A stretch of DNA of 64,000 nt from Kosakonia pseudosacchari (GTDB lineage Bacteria > Pseudomonadota > Gammaproteobacteria > Enterobacterales > Enterobacteriaceae), in contig NZ_FXWP01000009.1 in assembly GCF_900184035.1 (NCBI RefSeq), positions 558,001 through 622,000 of the forward strand. The letters are read 5' to 3'. How positions within the stretch are numbered: the first letter of the stretch is position 1; each line of letters begins with the position of its first letter. Under the pieces are notes generated by a model. It did not search any database, had not been told where the DNA came from, and worked only from the letters and a program-made list of their open reading frames with translations. Both the position numbers and the translations under genes were made by a program. Shown here one piece after another: positions 54,081-64,000 of the stretch.

Positions 54081-56026
54081 GGAGACGCCGCGTCACCGCC
54101 CGCCTCTGCAGCTGGCGGGCGTTTTTTCCCCCGGCCTTTGGCAAACGGTTTTTTCTTCTCGCCGCCCGGTGCCACCAGCCCACGGAACTGACGCACCGGC
54201 GTGTTGCGCGCCTGGTGAATCAGCTCGTGCAGCGTACCAACCAGCGGCTGCATAAAGTCCTGATAGCGGCACTCTTTCTCACTGATTTGCGTCAGTACCG
54301 ACTCCCAGTGCGCGGTCATGTCCGGCCGCGCCGCCATCTCCGGCAGCGAGTGGATCAACGCCCGGCCCGGTTCGGTCGAATGGATGTAGCGTCCTTTCTT
54401 CACCAAAAAACAGCGCTTAAAGAGCAGTTCAATAATCCCCGCGCGCGTCGCCTCGGTGCCCAGACCATCGGTAGCACGCAGAATTTTTTTCAGTTCTTTG
54501 TCCTGCACGAACCGCGCAATCCCGGTCATCGCCGACAGCAAGGTGGCATCGGTAAAGTGGCGTGGCGGCTGAGTCTGGCGCGCGACCACTTCGCCTTTTT
54601 CGCACAGCAATTCGTCGCCTTTTGCCACCACCGGCAACGGCGTGCCGTCGTTCTCTTCATCGCGCTCTTTCGAACCAAGCAGCGTGCGCCATCCGGCCTC
54701 CGCCAGAAAACGCGCTTTGGCGATAAACTTGCCGTTGGCGATATCAAGATCGATCTGGCATTTGCGGAACACCGCATCCGGGCAGAACTGCATCAGATAC
54801 TGGCGAGCGATCAGGTTATAAACGTTGGCTTCGTTATCGCTGAGATTGACCTTCGAGGCGCGGGCCGTCGGAATGATCGCATGGTGCGCATCAACTTTCT
54901 TATCGTCCCAGCAGCGGTTGCGCGTCTCCGGGTTCACAACCGGCTGCGGCAACAGATCCGGGGCATGCGCGCCAATTGCGTTCATCACCGCGTGTCGCCC
55001 GGCGAAGTGCTCTTCCGGTAAGTAGCGGCAATCGGAACGCGGATAGGTAATAAGTTTGTGGGTTTCGTAGAGTTTCTGGCAAATATCAAGCACGTTCTGC
55101 GCACTGAGCCCATAGCGCTTTGCCGCTTCGATCTGCAACGCAGAAAGCGAAAACGGCAGCGGTGCGGGTTCTGATTCCCGTTTATCGTTATAGGCCGTTA
55201 CCAGCGCGGGTTGACCGCTAATGCGGCTCACCACATGCTCCGCCAGCGGACGATGTAACAAGCGCCCTTCATCGTCCTGATAAGGTTCACACGCCTCGCT
55301 CGGCTGCCACAGGGCGGTAAAGCGTTCTCCGGCAGGCGTGACGATATGCGCTTTCACCTCAAAGAAATCTTTCGCCACGAAGTTTTCAATCTCTTCGTCG
55401 CGACGCACCACCAGCCCGAGCACCGGCGTTTGCACGCGCCCGACAGAGAGCACGCCCTGATAACCGGCGTTGCGCCCCAGCAGCGTATAAGCGCGGGTCA
55501 TATTGATACCATAGAGCCAGTCGGCGCGGGCACGCGCCAGCGCCGACACGCACAGCGGAATAAATTCGCTATTTGCCCGCAGACGCTCAATCGCCCGCTC
55601 TACGGCCTGCGGATTGAGATCGTTAATCAGGCAACGCTGCACCTGCTGGCGTTTTTCTGCTGGCAGTTGCAGGTAATCAATCACTTCATCCACCAGTAAC
55701 TGCCCTTCACGATCCGGGTCACCAGCGTGCACCACCTGTTCGGCATCGGCGAGCAGGCGTTTGATGACATTGATTTGCTTGAGCACCGACGGGCGCGGCT
55801 GCAACTGCCACTTTTCCGGCACGATCGGAAGATCGGCCAGATTCCAGCGCGCATAGCGGCTGTCATAAGCGTCCGGCTGCGCCTGCTCAAGCAGGTGACC
55901 AATGCACCAGGTCACCACCTGACCATTACCGCACTCAATATAGCCGTCGCCTTTGCGATGCGGCTTCGGCAGCACATCGGCAATGGCACGCGCCAGACTG
56001 GGCTTTTCGGCAATAAATAACCGCAT
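54071..56026 (-). CDS. topB: DNA topoisomerase III
   Basis: TopB is a type IA enzyme that decatenates and resolves recombination intermediates. The 651 residues (653 in E. coli) have the N-terminal TOPRIM domain with catalytic Glu in [10 protein letters not shown] and D-x-D in [11 protein letters not shown] near 103-113, and the active Tyr in [12 protein letters not shown] near 327. The C-terminal tail is basic (KGRGKKRPP). Four bases separate it from selD, in the same operon. Confidence 0.97.
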   Translation of the reverse strand: MRLFIAEKPSLARAIADVLPKPHRKGDGYIECGNGQVVTWCIGHLLEQAQPDAYDSRYARWNLADLPIVPEKWQLQPRPSVLKQINVIKRLLADAEQVVHAGDPDREGQLLVDEVIDYLQLPAEKRQQVQRCLINDLNPQAVERAIERLRANSEFIPLCVSALARARADWLYGINMTRAYTLLGRNAGYQGVLSVGRVQTPVLGLVVRRDEEIENFVAKDFFEVKAHIVTPAGERFTALWQPSEACEPYQDDEGRLLHRPLAEHVVSRISGQPALVTAYNDKRESEPAPLPFSLSALQIEAAKRYGLSAQNVLDICQKLYETHKLITYPRSDCRYLPEEHFAGRHAVMNAIGAHAPDLLPQPVVNPETRNRCWDDKKVDAHHAIIPTARASKVNLSDNEANVYNLIARQYLMQFCPDAVFRKCQIDLDIANGKFIAKARFLAEAGWRTLLGSKERDEENDGTPLPVVAKGDELLCEKGEVVARQTQPPRHFTDATLLSAMTGIARFVQDKELKKILRATDGLGTEATRAGIIELLFKRCFLVKKGRYIHSTEPGRALIHSLPEMAARPDMTAHWESVLTQISEKECRYQDFMQPLVGTLHELIHQARNTPVRQFRGLVAPGGEKKKPFAKGRGKKRPPAAEAGGDAASPAG

Positions 56027-56030
56027 AGGA

Positions 56031-57074
56031 TTAACGGATCTCGATCATTGGTCGACCGCCGCGTGCGCTGACCAGCTCACCAATCGCGCTCAGTTGAATA
56101 CCGTATTCCGCCGCCGTCGCTTTGACTTCCTCTTCCGAACCCGGCGCTACCGCCAGCAGCAAGCCACCGGACGTTTGCGGATCGCACAGCAAATCGCGCA
56201 CCGCCGTTGGCATCTCGCCCATCAGATGACCATAGCTGGCGAAGTTACGCTGCGTACCGCCCGGCACTGCGCCCTGCGCAATGTACTCTTCAACGCCCGG
56301 CAATTTCGGCACATCCTGATACCAGACTTGTGCCTGCACGCCAGCGCCCTGACACATTTCACTCAGGTGGCCGAGCAGGCCAAAGCCGGTGACATCGGTC
56401 ATCGCTTTTACGCCGTCGATCCCGGCAAAAGCGGCACCGGCAAGGTTCATGCGGCACATCACTTCTGTTGCCAGACCAACGTGTTCCGGTTTGAGCAGCG
56501 ATTTTTTCTCCGCTGTGGTCAACACGCCAATGCCCAGCGGCTTGGTAAGGTACAGTTTGCAGCCCGCCTGGGCGGTGCTGTTTTTCTTCACGCGTTCGGT
56601 TGGTACCACACCGGTTACGGCAAGGCCAAAAATCGGCTCCGGCGCATCAATTGAGTGACCACCCGCCAGGGCAATCCCCGCCTGCTGGCAGGCAAAACGC
56701 CCACCGTCGATCACCTCGCGCGCAATTTCCGGCGCCAGTTTGTCGAGCGGCCAGCCCAGGATGGCAATCGCCATAATCGGTTTGCCGCCCATCGCGAAAA
56801 CGTCGCTAATGGCGTTGGTCGCGGCAATGCGGCCAAAGTCGAAGGGGTTATCGACAATCGGCATAAAGAAGTCAGTGGTGCTGATAATGCAGGTGCCGTT
56901 ACCCAAATCGTAAACGGCGGCGTCATCACGCGTTTCGTTGCCGACAAGCAGGTTCGGGTCGAGAAACTTCGCCTGCTCGCTATGCAGAATGGTATCCAGC
57001 ACTTTGGGGGAAATTTTACAACCGCAACCGGCTCCGTGGCTGTATTGCGTTAAACGAATGGCTTGCTCGCTCAT
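56031..57074 (-). CDS. selD: Selenophosphate synthetase
   Basis: SelD makes selenophosphate from selenide and ATP for selenocysteine and selenouridine. The second of two close ATGs (57074) is chosen: AGGAG lies 7 bases upstream, and it gives 347 residues with catalytic Cys17 and Lys20 in GAGCGCK, as in E. coli. ATP-binding features include [11 protein letters not shown] near 86-96 and [18 protein letters not shown] near 135-152. It is upstream of topB. Confidence 0.97.
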   Translation of the reverse strand: MSEQAIRLTQYSHGAGCGCKISPKVLDTILHSEQAKFLDPNLLVGNETRDDAAVYDLGNGTCIISTTDFFMPIVDNPFDFGRIAATNAISDVFAMGGKPIMAIAILGWPLDKLAPEIAREVIDGGRFACQQAGIALAGGHSIDAPEPIFGLAVTGVVPTERVKKNSTAQAGCKLYLTKPLGIGVLTTAEKKSLLKPEHVGLATEVMCRMNLAGAAFAGIDGVKAMTDVTGFGLLGHLSEMCQGAGVQAQVWYQDVPKLPGVEEYIAQGAVPGGTQRNFASYGHLMGEMPTAVRDLLCDPQTSGGLLLAVAPGSEEEVKATAAEYGIQLSAIGELVSARGGRPMIEIR

Positions 57075-57274
57075 GGACATCTCCTGTCATTGCAATCGCG
57101 CTATGGTAGCGCCCAAATGCTGAGCTGGTAAGTCTGGCAATCTGAATTCGCGCGTTATTGCTCATTAAGCAAACGAAACAGACATAACCTGCGATGATTT
57201 TTTGCTCGCAAACATCATCTCAATAACTACATCGGCCATTTTGCGAGTCACCGCAATGTTCTTTTTGGCATTTT

Positions 57275-57292
57275 ATGACAGAAATATGACAG
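57275..57292. promoter_or_regulatory. Pho box (PhoB site) upstream of the acid phosphatase, reversed
   Basis: On the minus strand CTGTCATATTTCTGTCAT matches the Pho-box consensus CTGTCATAWAWCTGTCAY at 17 of 18 bases. It lies 47 bases before the acid phosphatase ATG, but its direct repeat points toward selD. Confidence 0.75.
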
Positions 57293-57338
57293 CAGCCACT
57301 GAGGGCTACAGACGCTTTTTTACATAAAGGAACCGCTC

Positions 57339-58085
57339 ATGAAAAAAAATATCATCGCGTTTTGTCTTGCTAGTTTGCTCTCTACCAGCGCTTTTGCTCT
57401 GGTTCCATCCGGGAATGACGCCACCACCAAACCTGATCTTTATTACCTGAAAAATGCGCAGGCCATTGATAGCCTGGCGCTGTTACCACCGCCGCCGGAA
57501 GTCGGTAGCATCGCGTTTTTAAACGATCAGGCAATGTACGAGCAGGGCCGCTTACTGCGTAACACCGAGCGCGGCAAACAGGCAGCGGAAGACGCAAACC
57601 TGAGCAGCGGCGGCGTGGCAAACGCCTTCTCCAGCGCATTTGGCTCACCGATCACCGAGAAAGACTCCCCGCAGCTGCATAAGCTGTTGACCAATATGAT
57701 CGAAGATGCGGGCGATCTTGCCACGCGCGGCGCGAAGCAAAAATATATGCGTATCCGCCCGTTTGCTTTTTATGGCGTGCCAACCTGCAACACCAAAGAG
57801 CAGGATTCGCTGGCGAAAAACGGCTCATATCCGTCCGGTCACACCTCTATCGGCTGGGCGACCGCACTGGTGCTGGCTGAGATTAACCCACAGCGCCAGG
57901 ATCAGATCCTCAAACGCGGATATGACCTGGGGCAAAGCCGGGTGATCTGTGGCTACCACTGGCAAAGTGATGTGGACGCCGCGCGCATTGTCGGCTCCGC
58001 TGTCGTTGCCACTTTGCATACCAATCCGGCGTTCCAGCAACAGTTGCAGAAAGCCAAAGACGAGTTTGCCGCCCAGCATAAATAA
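57339..58085 (+). CDS. Class A non-specific acid phosphatase (PhoN/PhoC type)
   Basis: This 248-residue exported PAP2-superfamily enzyme removes phosphate from a range of organic esters in the periplasm. The signal peptide [20 protein letters not shown] is cut after residue 20. All three catalytic motifs are intact: K-x6-RP as KQKYMRIRP near 134-142, PSGH near 162-165, and [12 protein letters not shown] near 204-215 (nucleophile His). A Cys pair in VPTCN and ICGYH may form a disulfide. A Pho box lies upstream, suggesting phosphate control. The gene is not found at this place in E. coli K-12. Whether to call it phoN or phoC is not decided by sequence here. Confidence 0.95.
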   Translation: MKKNIIAFCLASLLSTSAFALVPSGNDATTKPDLYYLKNAQAIDSLALLPPPPEVGSIAFLNDQAMYEQGRLLRNTERGKQAAEDANLSSGGVANAFSSAFGSPITEKDSPQLHKLLTNMIEDAGDLATRGAKQKYMRIRPFAFYGVPTCNTKEQDSLAKNGSYPSGHTSIGWATALVLAEINPQRQDQILKRGYDLGQSRVICGYHWQSDVDAARIVGSAVVATLHTNPAFQQQLQKAKDEFAAQHK

Positions 58086-58167
58086 ATTGCGCGCCCTGAC
58101 GGGCGGACTTTCACGCTGATCCCTTCGCGTTTTTATCGGCGAAAGCGGACTGGGCTTTAACAGAAAG

Positions 58168-58193
58168 CGGCTGCGGCAGAGTTGTCGCAGCCG
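58168..58193 (-). terminator. Possible ydjA terminator
   Basis: CGGCTGCG and CGCAGCCG pair around a ten-base loop. On the minus strand CTTTCTGTT follows, so the T tract is weak. It may also end the acid phosphatase transcript. Confidence 0.5.
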
Positions 58194-58211
58194 TCAGATA
58201 GCAGGTGACGC

Positions 58212-58763
58212 TTAGAAACGTGTCACGAACGGCGTGGTATCCGGTACGGTGACCGTGGTCGAGGCTTTCAGTTGCGGTGTGCCGAGATACAGAAAACCGA
58301 CGATTTTATCCTGTTCGCGGCAGGCAAACGCCTGGCGAACCACCGGGCTGTCGGTCAGCGGGCCGGTGCGCCAGATGCCGTTAAACCCCTGCGCCAGTGC
58401 CGCCATCTGCATTGCCATAACCGCGCAGCCGGCAGAAAGCAACTGTTCCCACTGCGGGACTTTGTGGTGAACTTCGCATTTCGCCACCACCGAGATGATC
58501 AACGGCGCACGAAAAGGCGATGTACGCGCTTTTTCGATACCTTTTTCATCCTGGCCTGCAGCAATCGCGGCCTGCTCCAGCGTCTGACTGAAACGTTCGC
58601 GCCCTTCCCCTTCGATGACAAAAAAATGCCAGGGCTGAAGCGTACCGTGATCCGGCGCGCGCATCCCCGCATGTAAAATGTTATCCAGTTGTTCACCTGC
58701 CGGGGCCGGTTCTGCCAGCCGGGATGCGCTACGACGATTGACGAGCAGCTCAAGTGCGTCCAT
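58212..58763 (-). CDS. ydjA: YdjA, FMN nitroreductase family protein
   Basis: A 183-residue minimal nitroreductase, the length of E. coli YdjA. FMN-contact features are [13 protein letters not shown] near 8-20, [17 protein letters not shown] near 33-49 and the C-terminal FLYLGTPQL near 157-165. It probably forms a homodimer with two FMN. The substrate is unknown. Divergent from sppA. Confidence 0.93.
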   Translation of the reverse strand: MDALELLVNRRSASRLAEPAPAGEQLDNILHAGMRAPDHGTLQPWHFFVIEGEGRERFSQTLEQAAIAAGQDEKGIEKARTSPFRAPLIISVVAKCEVHHKVPQWEQLLSAGCAVMAMQMAALAQGFNGIWRTGPLTDSPVVRQAFACREQDKIVGFLYLGTPQLKASTTVTVPDTTPFVTRF

Positions 58764-58925
58764 TAGTTAAACTCCCGTATTGAAATTTGTTCACAAAATT
58801 AACACGAGCGTAGAAATTGTTACAGCGCCGGAGGCGATTCCTGCTGACAACTGGCGGCGGGGTAATTAGGATAACCACACTTTGCCGCTCGGGCAGCGGT
58901 GGTCGTTAACTACCAGGGAGAATAC

Positions 58926-60779
58926 ATGCGAACCCTTTGGCGAATTATTGCCGGTTTTTTCAAGTGGAGCTGGCGATTGCTGAATTTTATCCGCAAGCTG
59001 GTGCTGAATCTTTTCTTTATTTTGTTGGTGCTGGTTGTCGCAGGCGTGTGGATGCAAATGAGCGATAGCAAAACCAGCAGCAACGGCCGGGGCGCATTGC
59101 TGCTGGATATTTCGGGCGTGGTGGTGGACAAAACCTCTGCCAGTAGCCGCCTTGGCGCGCTGGGTCGCCAGTTGTTTGGTGCCAGTTCGGATCGTCTTCA
59201 GGAAAACTCGCTCTTTGACATCGTCGACACCATTCGCCAGGCACAGCATGACCGGAATATCACCGGGATTGTGATGGATCTGAAAAATTTTGCCGGCGCC
59301 GATCAATCGTCGATGCAGTATATCGGCAAAGCGCTGCGTGAGTTCCGCGACAGCGGCAAGCCGGTTTATGCCGTGGGCGATAACTACAGTCAGGGCCAGT
59401 ATTACCTTGCCAGCTTCGCCAATAAGATCTGGCTGTCGCCGCAGGGCGTGGTTGATCTGCACGGCTTTGCCACCAACGGTCTCTACTACAAATCGCTGCT
59501 TGATAAGCTAAAAGTCACCACCCATGTATTCCGCGTCGGGACCTATAAATCCGCCGTTGAGCCGTTTATTCGCGACGATATGTCCCCGGCAGCACGTGAC
59601 GCGGATAGCCGCTGGATTAACGAGTTGTGGCAGAACTACCTCAACACCGTTGCCGCTAACCGCCAAATCACCGCGCAGCAGGTCTTCCCTGGCGCACAAG
59701 CGATGCTGGATGGTCTGCGTAAAGTGGATGGCGACACAGCGAAATACGCGCTGGATAACAAGCTGGTTGATGAGCTGGGTTCCGCCACCGATGCGGAAAA
59801 AGCGATGGTTAAACAGTTTGGCTGGAGCACGGAGGATAAGAACTTCCGCGCGGTCAGCATGTACGATTACCAGGCGAAAAAACCAAGCGATGTGGGCGAT
59901 ACCGTGGCAGTGATTTTCGCTAACGGCGCGATCATGGACGGTGAAGAGACGCCGGGGAACGTCGGCGGCGATACGACGGCCGCGCAGATCCGCGACGCAC
60001 GCCTGGATCCGAAAGTGAAAGCCATTGTGCTGCGTGTTAACAGCCCTGGCGGCAGCGTTAGCGCATCGGAAGTTATCCGCTCAGAACTGGCGGCTGCCCG
60101 CGCGGCAGGTAAGCCGGTAGTGGTTTCAATGGGCGGCATGGCGGCCTCCGGCGGTTACTGGATCTCGACACCGGCGAACTACATTGTCGCCAGTGCCAGC
60201 ACGCTGACCGGGTCGATTGGTATCTTCGGGGTTATTAACACGCTGGAAAACAGCCTCGACAGCATCGGTGTGCATACTGATGGCGTAGCAACCTCGCCGC
60301 TGGCAGATGTCAGCATGACCAAAGCGTTGCCGGACGAAGTTTCGCAGATGATGCAGTTGAGCATTGAAAATGGCTACAAACGCTTTATCACGCTGGTGGC
60401 GCAGTCGCGCAACAGCACACCTGAGCAGGTCGATAAAATCGCGCAGGGCCACGTCTGGACAGGCCTGGATGCGAAAAACAACGGTCTGGTCGATGCGTTG
60501 GGCGATTTCGACGACGCGCTGGCGAAAGCGGCTGAGCTTGCGAAACTGAAACAGTGGCATATCGATTACTACGAGGAAGAGCCGAGTTTCTTTGATCGGG
60601 TAATGGATAGCATGTCCGGTTCGGTAAGCGCCATGCTGCCAAAAGCACTGCAGGCCTATCTGCCCGCGCCGCTGGCAAGCGCTGCGCTGGAGATGAAAGC
60701 TGAAACCGACAAACTGGCGGTGTTTAACGATCCACAAAATCGTTATGCACTCTGTCTGAACTGCGCCAATATCCGCTAA
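58926..60779 (+). CDS. sppA: Signal peptide peptidase A (protease IV)
   Basis: SppA digests cleaved signal peptides in the inner membrane. The start [16 protein letters not shown] gives 617 residues (618 in E. coli); a 9-codon upstream extension was rejected. One transmembrane segment lies at about 26-46. The protein is a tandem S49 repeat: the catalytic Lys is in [11 protein letters not shown] near 208 and the nucleophile Ser in MAASGGYW near 408. CAGGGAG precedes the start. Confidence 0.97.
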   Translation: MRTLWRIIAGFFKWSWRLLNFIRKLVLNLFFILLVLVVAGVWMQMSDSKTSSNGRGALLLDISGVVVDKTSASSRLGALGRQLFGASSDRLQENSLFDIVDTIRQAQHDRNITGIVMDLKNFAGADQSSMQYIGKALREFRDSGKPVYAVGDNYSQGQYYLASFANKIWLSPQGVVDLHGFATNGLYYKSLLDKLKVTTHVFRVGTYKSAVEPFIRDDMSPAARDADSRWINELWQNYLNTVAANRQITAQQVFPGAQAMLDGLRKVDGDTAKYALDNKLVDELGSATDAEKAMVKQFGWSTEDKNFRAVSMYDYQAKKPSDVGDTVAVIFANGAIMDGEETPGNVGGDTTAAQIRDARLDPKVKAIVLRVNSPGGSVSASEVIRSELAAARAAGKPVVVSMGGMAASGGYWISTPANYIVASASTLTGSIGIFGVINTLENSLDSIGVHTDGVATSPLADVSMTKALPDEVSQMMQLSIENGYKRFITLVAQSRNSTPEQVDKIAQGHVWTGLDAKNNGLVDALGDFDDALAKAAELAKLKQWHIDYYEEEPSFFDRVMDSMSGSVSAMLPKALQAYLPAPLASAALEMKAETDKLAVFNDPQNRYALCLNCANIR

Positions 60780-60794
60780 AATCACCTGACCTCG

Positions 60795-60820
60795 TCCCCT
60801 CCACCGGAGGGGATTTTTTT
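60795..60820 (+). terminator. Terminator between sppA and ansA
   Basis: TCCCCTCC-ACC-GGAGGGGA is followed by seven T residues. It ends sppA 20 bases before the ansA start. Confidence 0.92.
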
Positions 60821-60840
60821 GATGAAGCCAGAATATAACT

Positions 60841-61857
60841 ATGCAAAAAAAATCCATTTACGTTGCCTACACGGGCGGTACTATCGGTATGCAACGCTCA
60901 GAACACGGCTATGTGCCGGTTTCCGGTCACCTGCAACGTCAACTGGCGCTGATGCCGGAGTTTCATCGCCCGGAAATGCCCGATTTCACCATCCATGAAT
61001 ATGAGCCGCTGATGGATTCGTCCGATATGACGCCGGAAGACTGGCAACATATTGCAGATGATGTAAAAGCTCACTATGACGATTACGATGGTTTTGTCAT
61101 TCTGCACGGAACAGACACGATGGCTTACACCGCGTCGGCGCTGTCGTTTATGCTGGAAAACTTAGGCAAACCGGTAATTGTGACAGGGTCACAAATTCCT
61201 CTCGCCGAACTGCGTTCTGACGGGCAGATCAACCTGCTGAATGCCTTATATGTGGCGGCAAATTTCCCGATTAACGAAGTGACGCTGTTCTTCAATAACC
61301 GTCTGTATCGTGGCAACCGTACCACCAAGGCGCATGCCGATGGTTTCGACGCGTTCGCTTCGCCTAACCTTGCACCACTACTCGAAGCGGGTATCCATAT
61401 TCGCCGTCTGGGCACGCCGCCCGCGCCGCATACCACGGGAGAGCTGGTTGTCCACCCGATCACTCCGCAGCCGATTGGCGTGGTGACGATTTATCCCGGC
61501 ATTTCCGCCGATGTGGTGCGCAACTTCCTGCGCCAGCCGGTAAAAGCGCTGATACTGCGTTCTTACGGCGTGGGTAATGCGCCGCAAAACGGTGAGTTTC
61601 TGAAAGAGTTACAGGAAGCCAGCGCGCGCGGCATTGTGGTCGTCAACCTGACACAATGTATGTCCGGCAAAGTCAACATGGGTGGCTACGCCACCGGCAA
61701 TGCCCTTGCCCACGCTGGCGTGATTGGCGGCGCAGACATGACCGTGGAAGCGACGCTGACAAAACTTCACTACCTGTTAAGCCAGGATCTGGACGCTGAT
61801 TCCATTCGCACCGCCATGACACAAAACCTGCGCGGTGAACTGACGCCGGATGAATGA
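60841..61857 (+). CDS. ansA: Cytoplasmic L-asparaginase I
   Basis: AnsA hydrolyses L-asparagine to aspartate and ammonia. The 338-residue length matches E. coli. Two catalytic Thr triads are present: YTGGTIGM (Thr14) near 10-17 and LHGTDTMAYTASALSF near 90-105, with Lys in RGNRTTKAHADGFDAF near 160-175. There is no signal peptide, so it is cytoplasmic. It is 10 bases upstream of pncA and forms an operon with it. Confidence 0.97.
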   Translation: MQKKSIYVAYTGGTIGMQRSEHGYVPVSGHLQRQLALMPEFHRPEMPDFTIHEYEPLMDSSDMTPEDWQHIADDVKAHYDDYDGFVILHGTDTMAYTASALSFMLENLGKPVIVTGSQIPLAELRSDGQINLLNALYVAANFPINEVTLFFNNRLYRGNRTTKAHADGFDAFASPNLAPLLEAGIHIRRLGTPPAPHTTGELVVHPITPQPIGVVTIYPGISADVVRNFLRQPVKALILRSYGVGNAPQNGEFLKELQEASARGIVVVNLTQCMSGKVNMGGYATGNALAHAGVIGGADMTVEATLTKLHYLLSQDLDADSIRTAMTQNLRGELTPDE

Positions 61858-61867
61858 GGAGGCTGGT

Positions 61868-62509
61868 ATGATGCAACGCGCACTGCTGCTGGTCGATATT
61901 CAGAATGATTTCTGCGCTGGCGGCGCGCTGGCTGTGGCGGAAGGTGACAGCACAGTTGATGTTGCTAACGCCATGATTACGTGGTGTAAAACACGCGGCA
62001 ATTCCATCGTGGCAAGCCAGGACTGGCACCCGGCCGGACATAGTAGTTTCGCCAGTCAGCACCACGTCGCGCCGTTCACGACTGGCGAACTGGCGGGGTT
62101 AGCCCAAACGTTTTGGCCCGATCACTGTGTACAAAACAGCGAGGGCGCGGCGCTACATCCGTTGCTAAACCAGAAAGCCATTGACGCGGTGTTTTACAAA
62201 GGGGAAAACCCGCTGATTGACAGTTACAGCGCGTTTTTCGATAACGGCCATCGTCAGGAAACCGCCCTGCACAAATGGTTGCAGCAGCACGGCATCCGCG
62301 AACTGGTAATTCTCGGTTTAGCCACCGATTACTGCGTGAAATTTACCGTGCTGGATGCGCTACAACTTGGATACGAGGTGAATGTCATTACCGATGGTTG
62401 CCGTGGCGTGAACCTGAATCCGCAGGACAGCACGCAGGCGTTTATGGAGATGTCAGCGGCTGGCGCGACGCTCTATACGCTCGCGGACTGGCAGGAAACG
62501 CACGCCTGA
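61868..62509 (+). CDS. pncA: Nicotinamidase
   Basis: PncA converts nicotinamide to nicotinate and ammonia for NAD salvage. The start at 61868, with GGAGG 5 bases before it, gives 213 residues and puts the catalytic Asp at position 10 (LLVDIQNDF), as in E. coli. The other triad members are Lys near 111 in FYKGENP and Cys near 156 in GLATDYCVKFT. Metal ligands are in SQDWHPAGHSSF near 51-62. Confidence 0.96.
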   Translation: MMQRALLLVDIQNDFCAGGALAVAEGDSTVDVANAMITWCKTRGNSIVASQDWHPAGHSSFASQHHVAPFTTGELAGLAQTFWPDHCVQNSEGAALHPLLNQKAIDAVFYKGENPLIDSYSAFFDNGHRQETALHKWLQQHGIRELVILGLATDYCVKFTVLDALQLGYEVNVITDGCRGVNLNPQDSTQAFMEMSAAGATLYTLADWQETHA

Positions 62510-62518
62510 TGATGCCCC

Positions 62519-62544
62519 TGCCGGATGGCGTTGCGCCTCCGGCA
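62519..62544. repeat. REP-like palindrome after pncA
   Basis: TGCCGGATGGCG and CGCCTCCGGCA pair with one bulge around TTG. It has the GC-rich, imperfectly symmetrical form of enterobacterial REP elements and lies between the convergent pncA and yeaC. Confidence 0.65.
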
Positions 62545-62551
62545 TGGCGAC

Positions 62552-62827
62552 TTACGATTTAAATGTCGCGATCGGCTTTGGCGAAATGCCAAAATCCTCT
62601 TTTAATTGCTGCTTACTTTTCATCACCATCTGGCCGTTGGTGTCAATGGTCATGTGCTGCGCCTGCGTGTTATTGCGCGCCTGCCACAGCATCACCAGTT
62701 GCAGGCTGTTCTCTTTTTGCTCTGCTGTCAGCGCAACGCCATCCGGCCATTTACCTAACTCAACGGCCGTTACCAGGCGCAGGTAAATCTCCGGCGTCAT
62801 GCTGTTAACGATTTGATCAAGATTCAT
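62552..62827 (-). CDS. yeaC: YeaC, DUF1315 protein
   Basis: The start MNLDQIVNSMTPEIYLRL gives 91 residues (90 in E. coli); a 23-codon extension into msrB was rejected. The protein is soluble, acidic-to-neutral, with the conserved block AVELGKWPDGVALTAEQKEN near 19-38 and MVMKSKQQLKEDFGI near 65-79. The function is unknown. It follows msrB by 37 bases, probably in the same transcript. Confidence 0.92.
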   Translation of the reverse strand: MNLDQIVNSMTPEIYLRLVTAVELGKWPDGVALTAEQKENSLQLVMLWQARNNTQAQHMTIDTNGQMVMKSKQQLKEDFGISPKPIATFKS

Positions 62828-62864
62828 CTTGAAAACTCCGTGGAATAATTGCTGAATCGTTTTT

Positions 62865-63278
62865 TCAACCCTGAGATCGTTCGCCGTTTTCGTCATCCGT
62901 AAAACTCAGGGAAGCAGAGTTGACGCAATAGCGTTCGCCGGTCGGTTGCGGACCATCCGGAAAGACGTGTCCCAGGTGCGCATCACATTTTCCACAGCGG
63001 ATTTCCACACGCTGCATGCCATGGGAATAATCGTTGATATAGCGGATAGCGTCTTCGCTCACCGGCTCAAAGAAACTTGGCCAGCCGCAGCCAGAATCAT
63101 ATTTCGTTTGTGAATTGAACAGCGCGGCGTCACACACCAGACAGTGATAAACCCCGTCGCGTTTGTTATGCAGAAAACGCCCGGTGAACGGCGGCTCAGT
63201 GCCGTGGTTCTGCGTCACGTAAAACTGCATTTCAGTCAGTGTTTTTTTCAGGTCGTCTTCAGAAGAATTATGCGCCAT
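62865..63278 (-). CDS. msrB: Methionine-R-sulfoxide reductase B
   Basis: MsrB reduces R-methionine sulfoxide in proteins. The start [17 protein letters not shown] gives 137 residues, as in E. coli. Zinc ligands form two CxxC pairs, CLVCDA near 46-51 and CGKCDA near 95-100. The catalytic Cys is in [10 protein letters not shown] near 118. It diverges from gapA. Confidence 0.97.
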   Translation of the reverse strand: MAHNSSEDDLKKTLTEMQFYVTQNHGTEPPFTGRFLHNKRDGVYHCLVCDAALFNSQTKYDSGCGWPSFFEPVSEDAIRYINDYSHGMQRVEIRCGKCDAHLGHVFPDGPQPTGERYCVNSASLSFTDDENGERSQG

Positions 63279-63397
63279 TTGCTCACGCCTCACGGTAAAA
63301 ACTCGACAACTTTTCAGCCTGATTCTAACAAAACATTAACACTGCGGCGTTAACTTTTGTTCTAAACTTATTTGTTGCGGTAAAGCAGCCGGTGAAT

Positions 63398-63413
63398 TGT
63401 GATTAATCTCACA
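63398..63413. promoter_or_regulatory. CRP site upstream of gapA
   Basis: TGTGATTAATCTCACA is a perfect TGTGA-N6-TCACA palindrome, 209 bases before the gapA ATG, in the 343-base gap between msrB and gapA. It could also influence msrB. Confidence 0.8.
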
Positions 63414-63550
63414 TTTTTATCCTGTCCGACCTTTAAAATTCCGGGCGGCGCCCCTATATGGGGAGCATGCTCAAAGGAAGAGTGAGGCGAGTCAGTCGAA
63501 CAAAGGTTATGCGGAGGATTGATTTGTCGCAATGATTGACACGATTCCGC

Positions 63551-63579
63551 TTGACGCTGCGTAAGGTTTTTGTAATTTT
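63551..63579 (+). promoter_or_regulatory. Proximal gapA promoter
   Basis: TTGACG (63551-63556) followed after 16-17 bases by TAATTT or AATTTT matches the major E. coli gapA promoter region almost base for base. Another TTGACA lies just upstream at 63537-63542. Confidence 0.7.
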
Positions 63580-63609
63580 ACAGCCAACCTTTTATTCACT
63601 AACAAATAG

Positions 63610-64000
<391 letters not shown>

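Overview
The window is an enterobacterial chromosome segment. Its gene order follows the Escherichia coli K-12 ydiJ-to-gapA stretch almost gene for gene: ydiJ, ydiK, rprA, ppsA, ppsR, aroH, ydiE, selO, ydiV, nlpC, btuDEC, ihfA, pheTSM, rplT, rpmI, infC, thrS, ydiY, pfkB, ydiZ, yniABC, ydjM, tcyP, cedA, katE, osmE, nadE, cho, ves, spy, astEBDAC, xthA, nudG, ynjH, gdhA, topB, selD, ydjA, sppA, ansA, pncA, yeaC, msrB, gapA. The protein sequences are close to E. coli but clearly not E. coli. A motile relative such as Enterobacter, Kosakonia or Citrobacter fits best. No rRNA, tRNA, IS element, prophage or CRISPR array was seen.

1-8 kb: the 5' part of ydiJ, ydiK, the RcsB-activated sRNA rprA, a gene-poor AT-rich stretch of about 0.8 kb, then a two-gene glycoside module (cytoplasmic GH3 glycosidase plus GPH-family sugar symporter). 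8-13 kb: ppsA and its regulator ppsR diverge; TrpR-controlled aroH and Fur-controlled ydiE follow. 13-26 kb: a mostly minus-strand housekeeping block: selO, ydiV, nlpC, vitamin B12 uptake genes, ihfA, and the phe/ribosomal/thrS cluster with its classical RNA controls (pheM attenuator, AUU start of infC, thrS operator).

26-30 kb is the most distinctive accessory patch. It holds a tiny membrane protein, a fumD homologue, an orphan flagellin gene with a near-perfect sigma-28 promoter and an unusual central domain, and a small exported protein. 30-43 kb: pfkB, a GhoS-family ydiZ without a visible toxin partner, yniA/B, hxpB, an isolated kduD, two LexA-controlled genes (ydjM, cho), tcyP, the stationary-phase genes katE and osmE, nadE and spy.

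43-50 kb is the complete ammonia-producing arginine succinyltransferase operon astCADBE with a sigma-54 promoter and candidate NtrC and ArgR sites. 50-64 kb: xthA, a short YnjE-like rhodanese in place of the ydjXYZ-ynjABCDE block, nudG, ynjH, gdhA, topB-selD, a class A acid phosphatase next to a strong but backward-pointing Pho box, ydjA, sppA, ansA-pncA, yeaC, msrB and the start of gapA.

The window is mostly ordinary core genome. The parts that deserve attention are the orphan flagellin, the small ORFs coupled to ppsR and aroH, the acid phosphatase with its Pho box, and the reduced YnjE.
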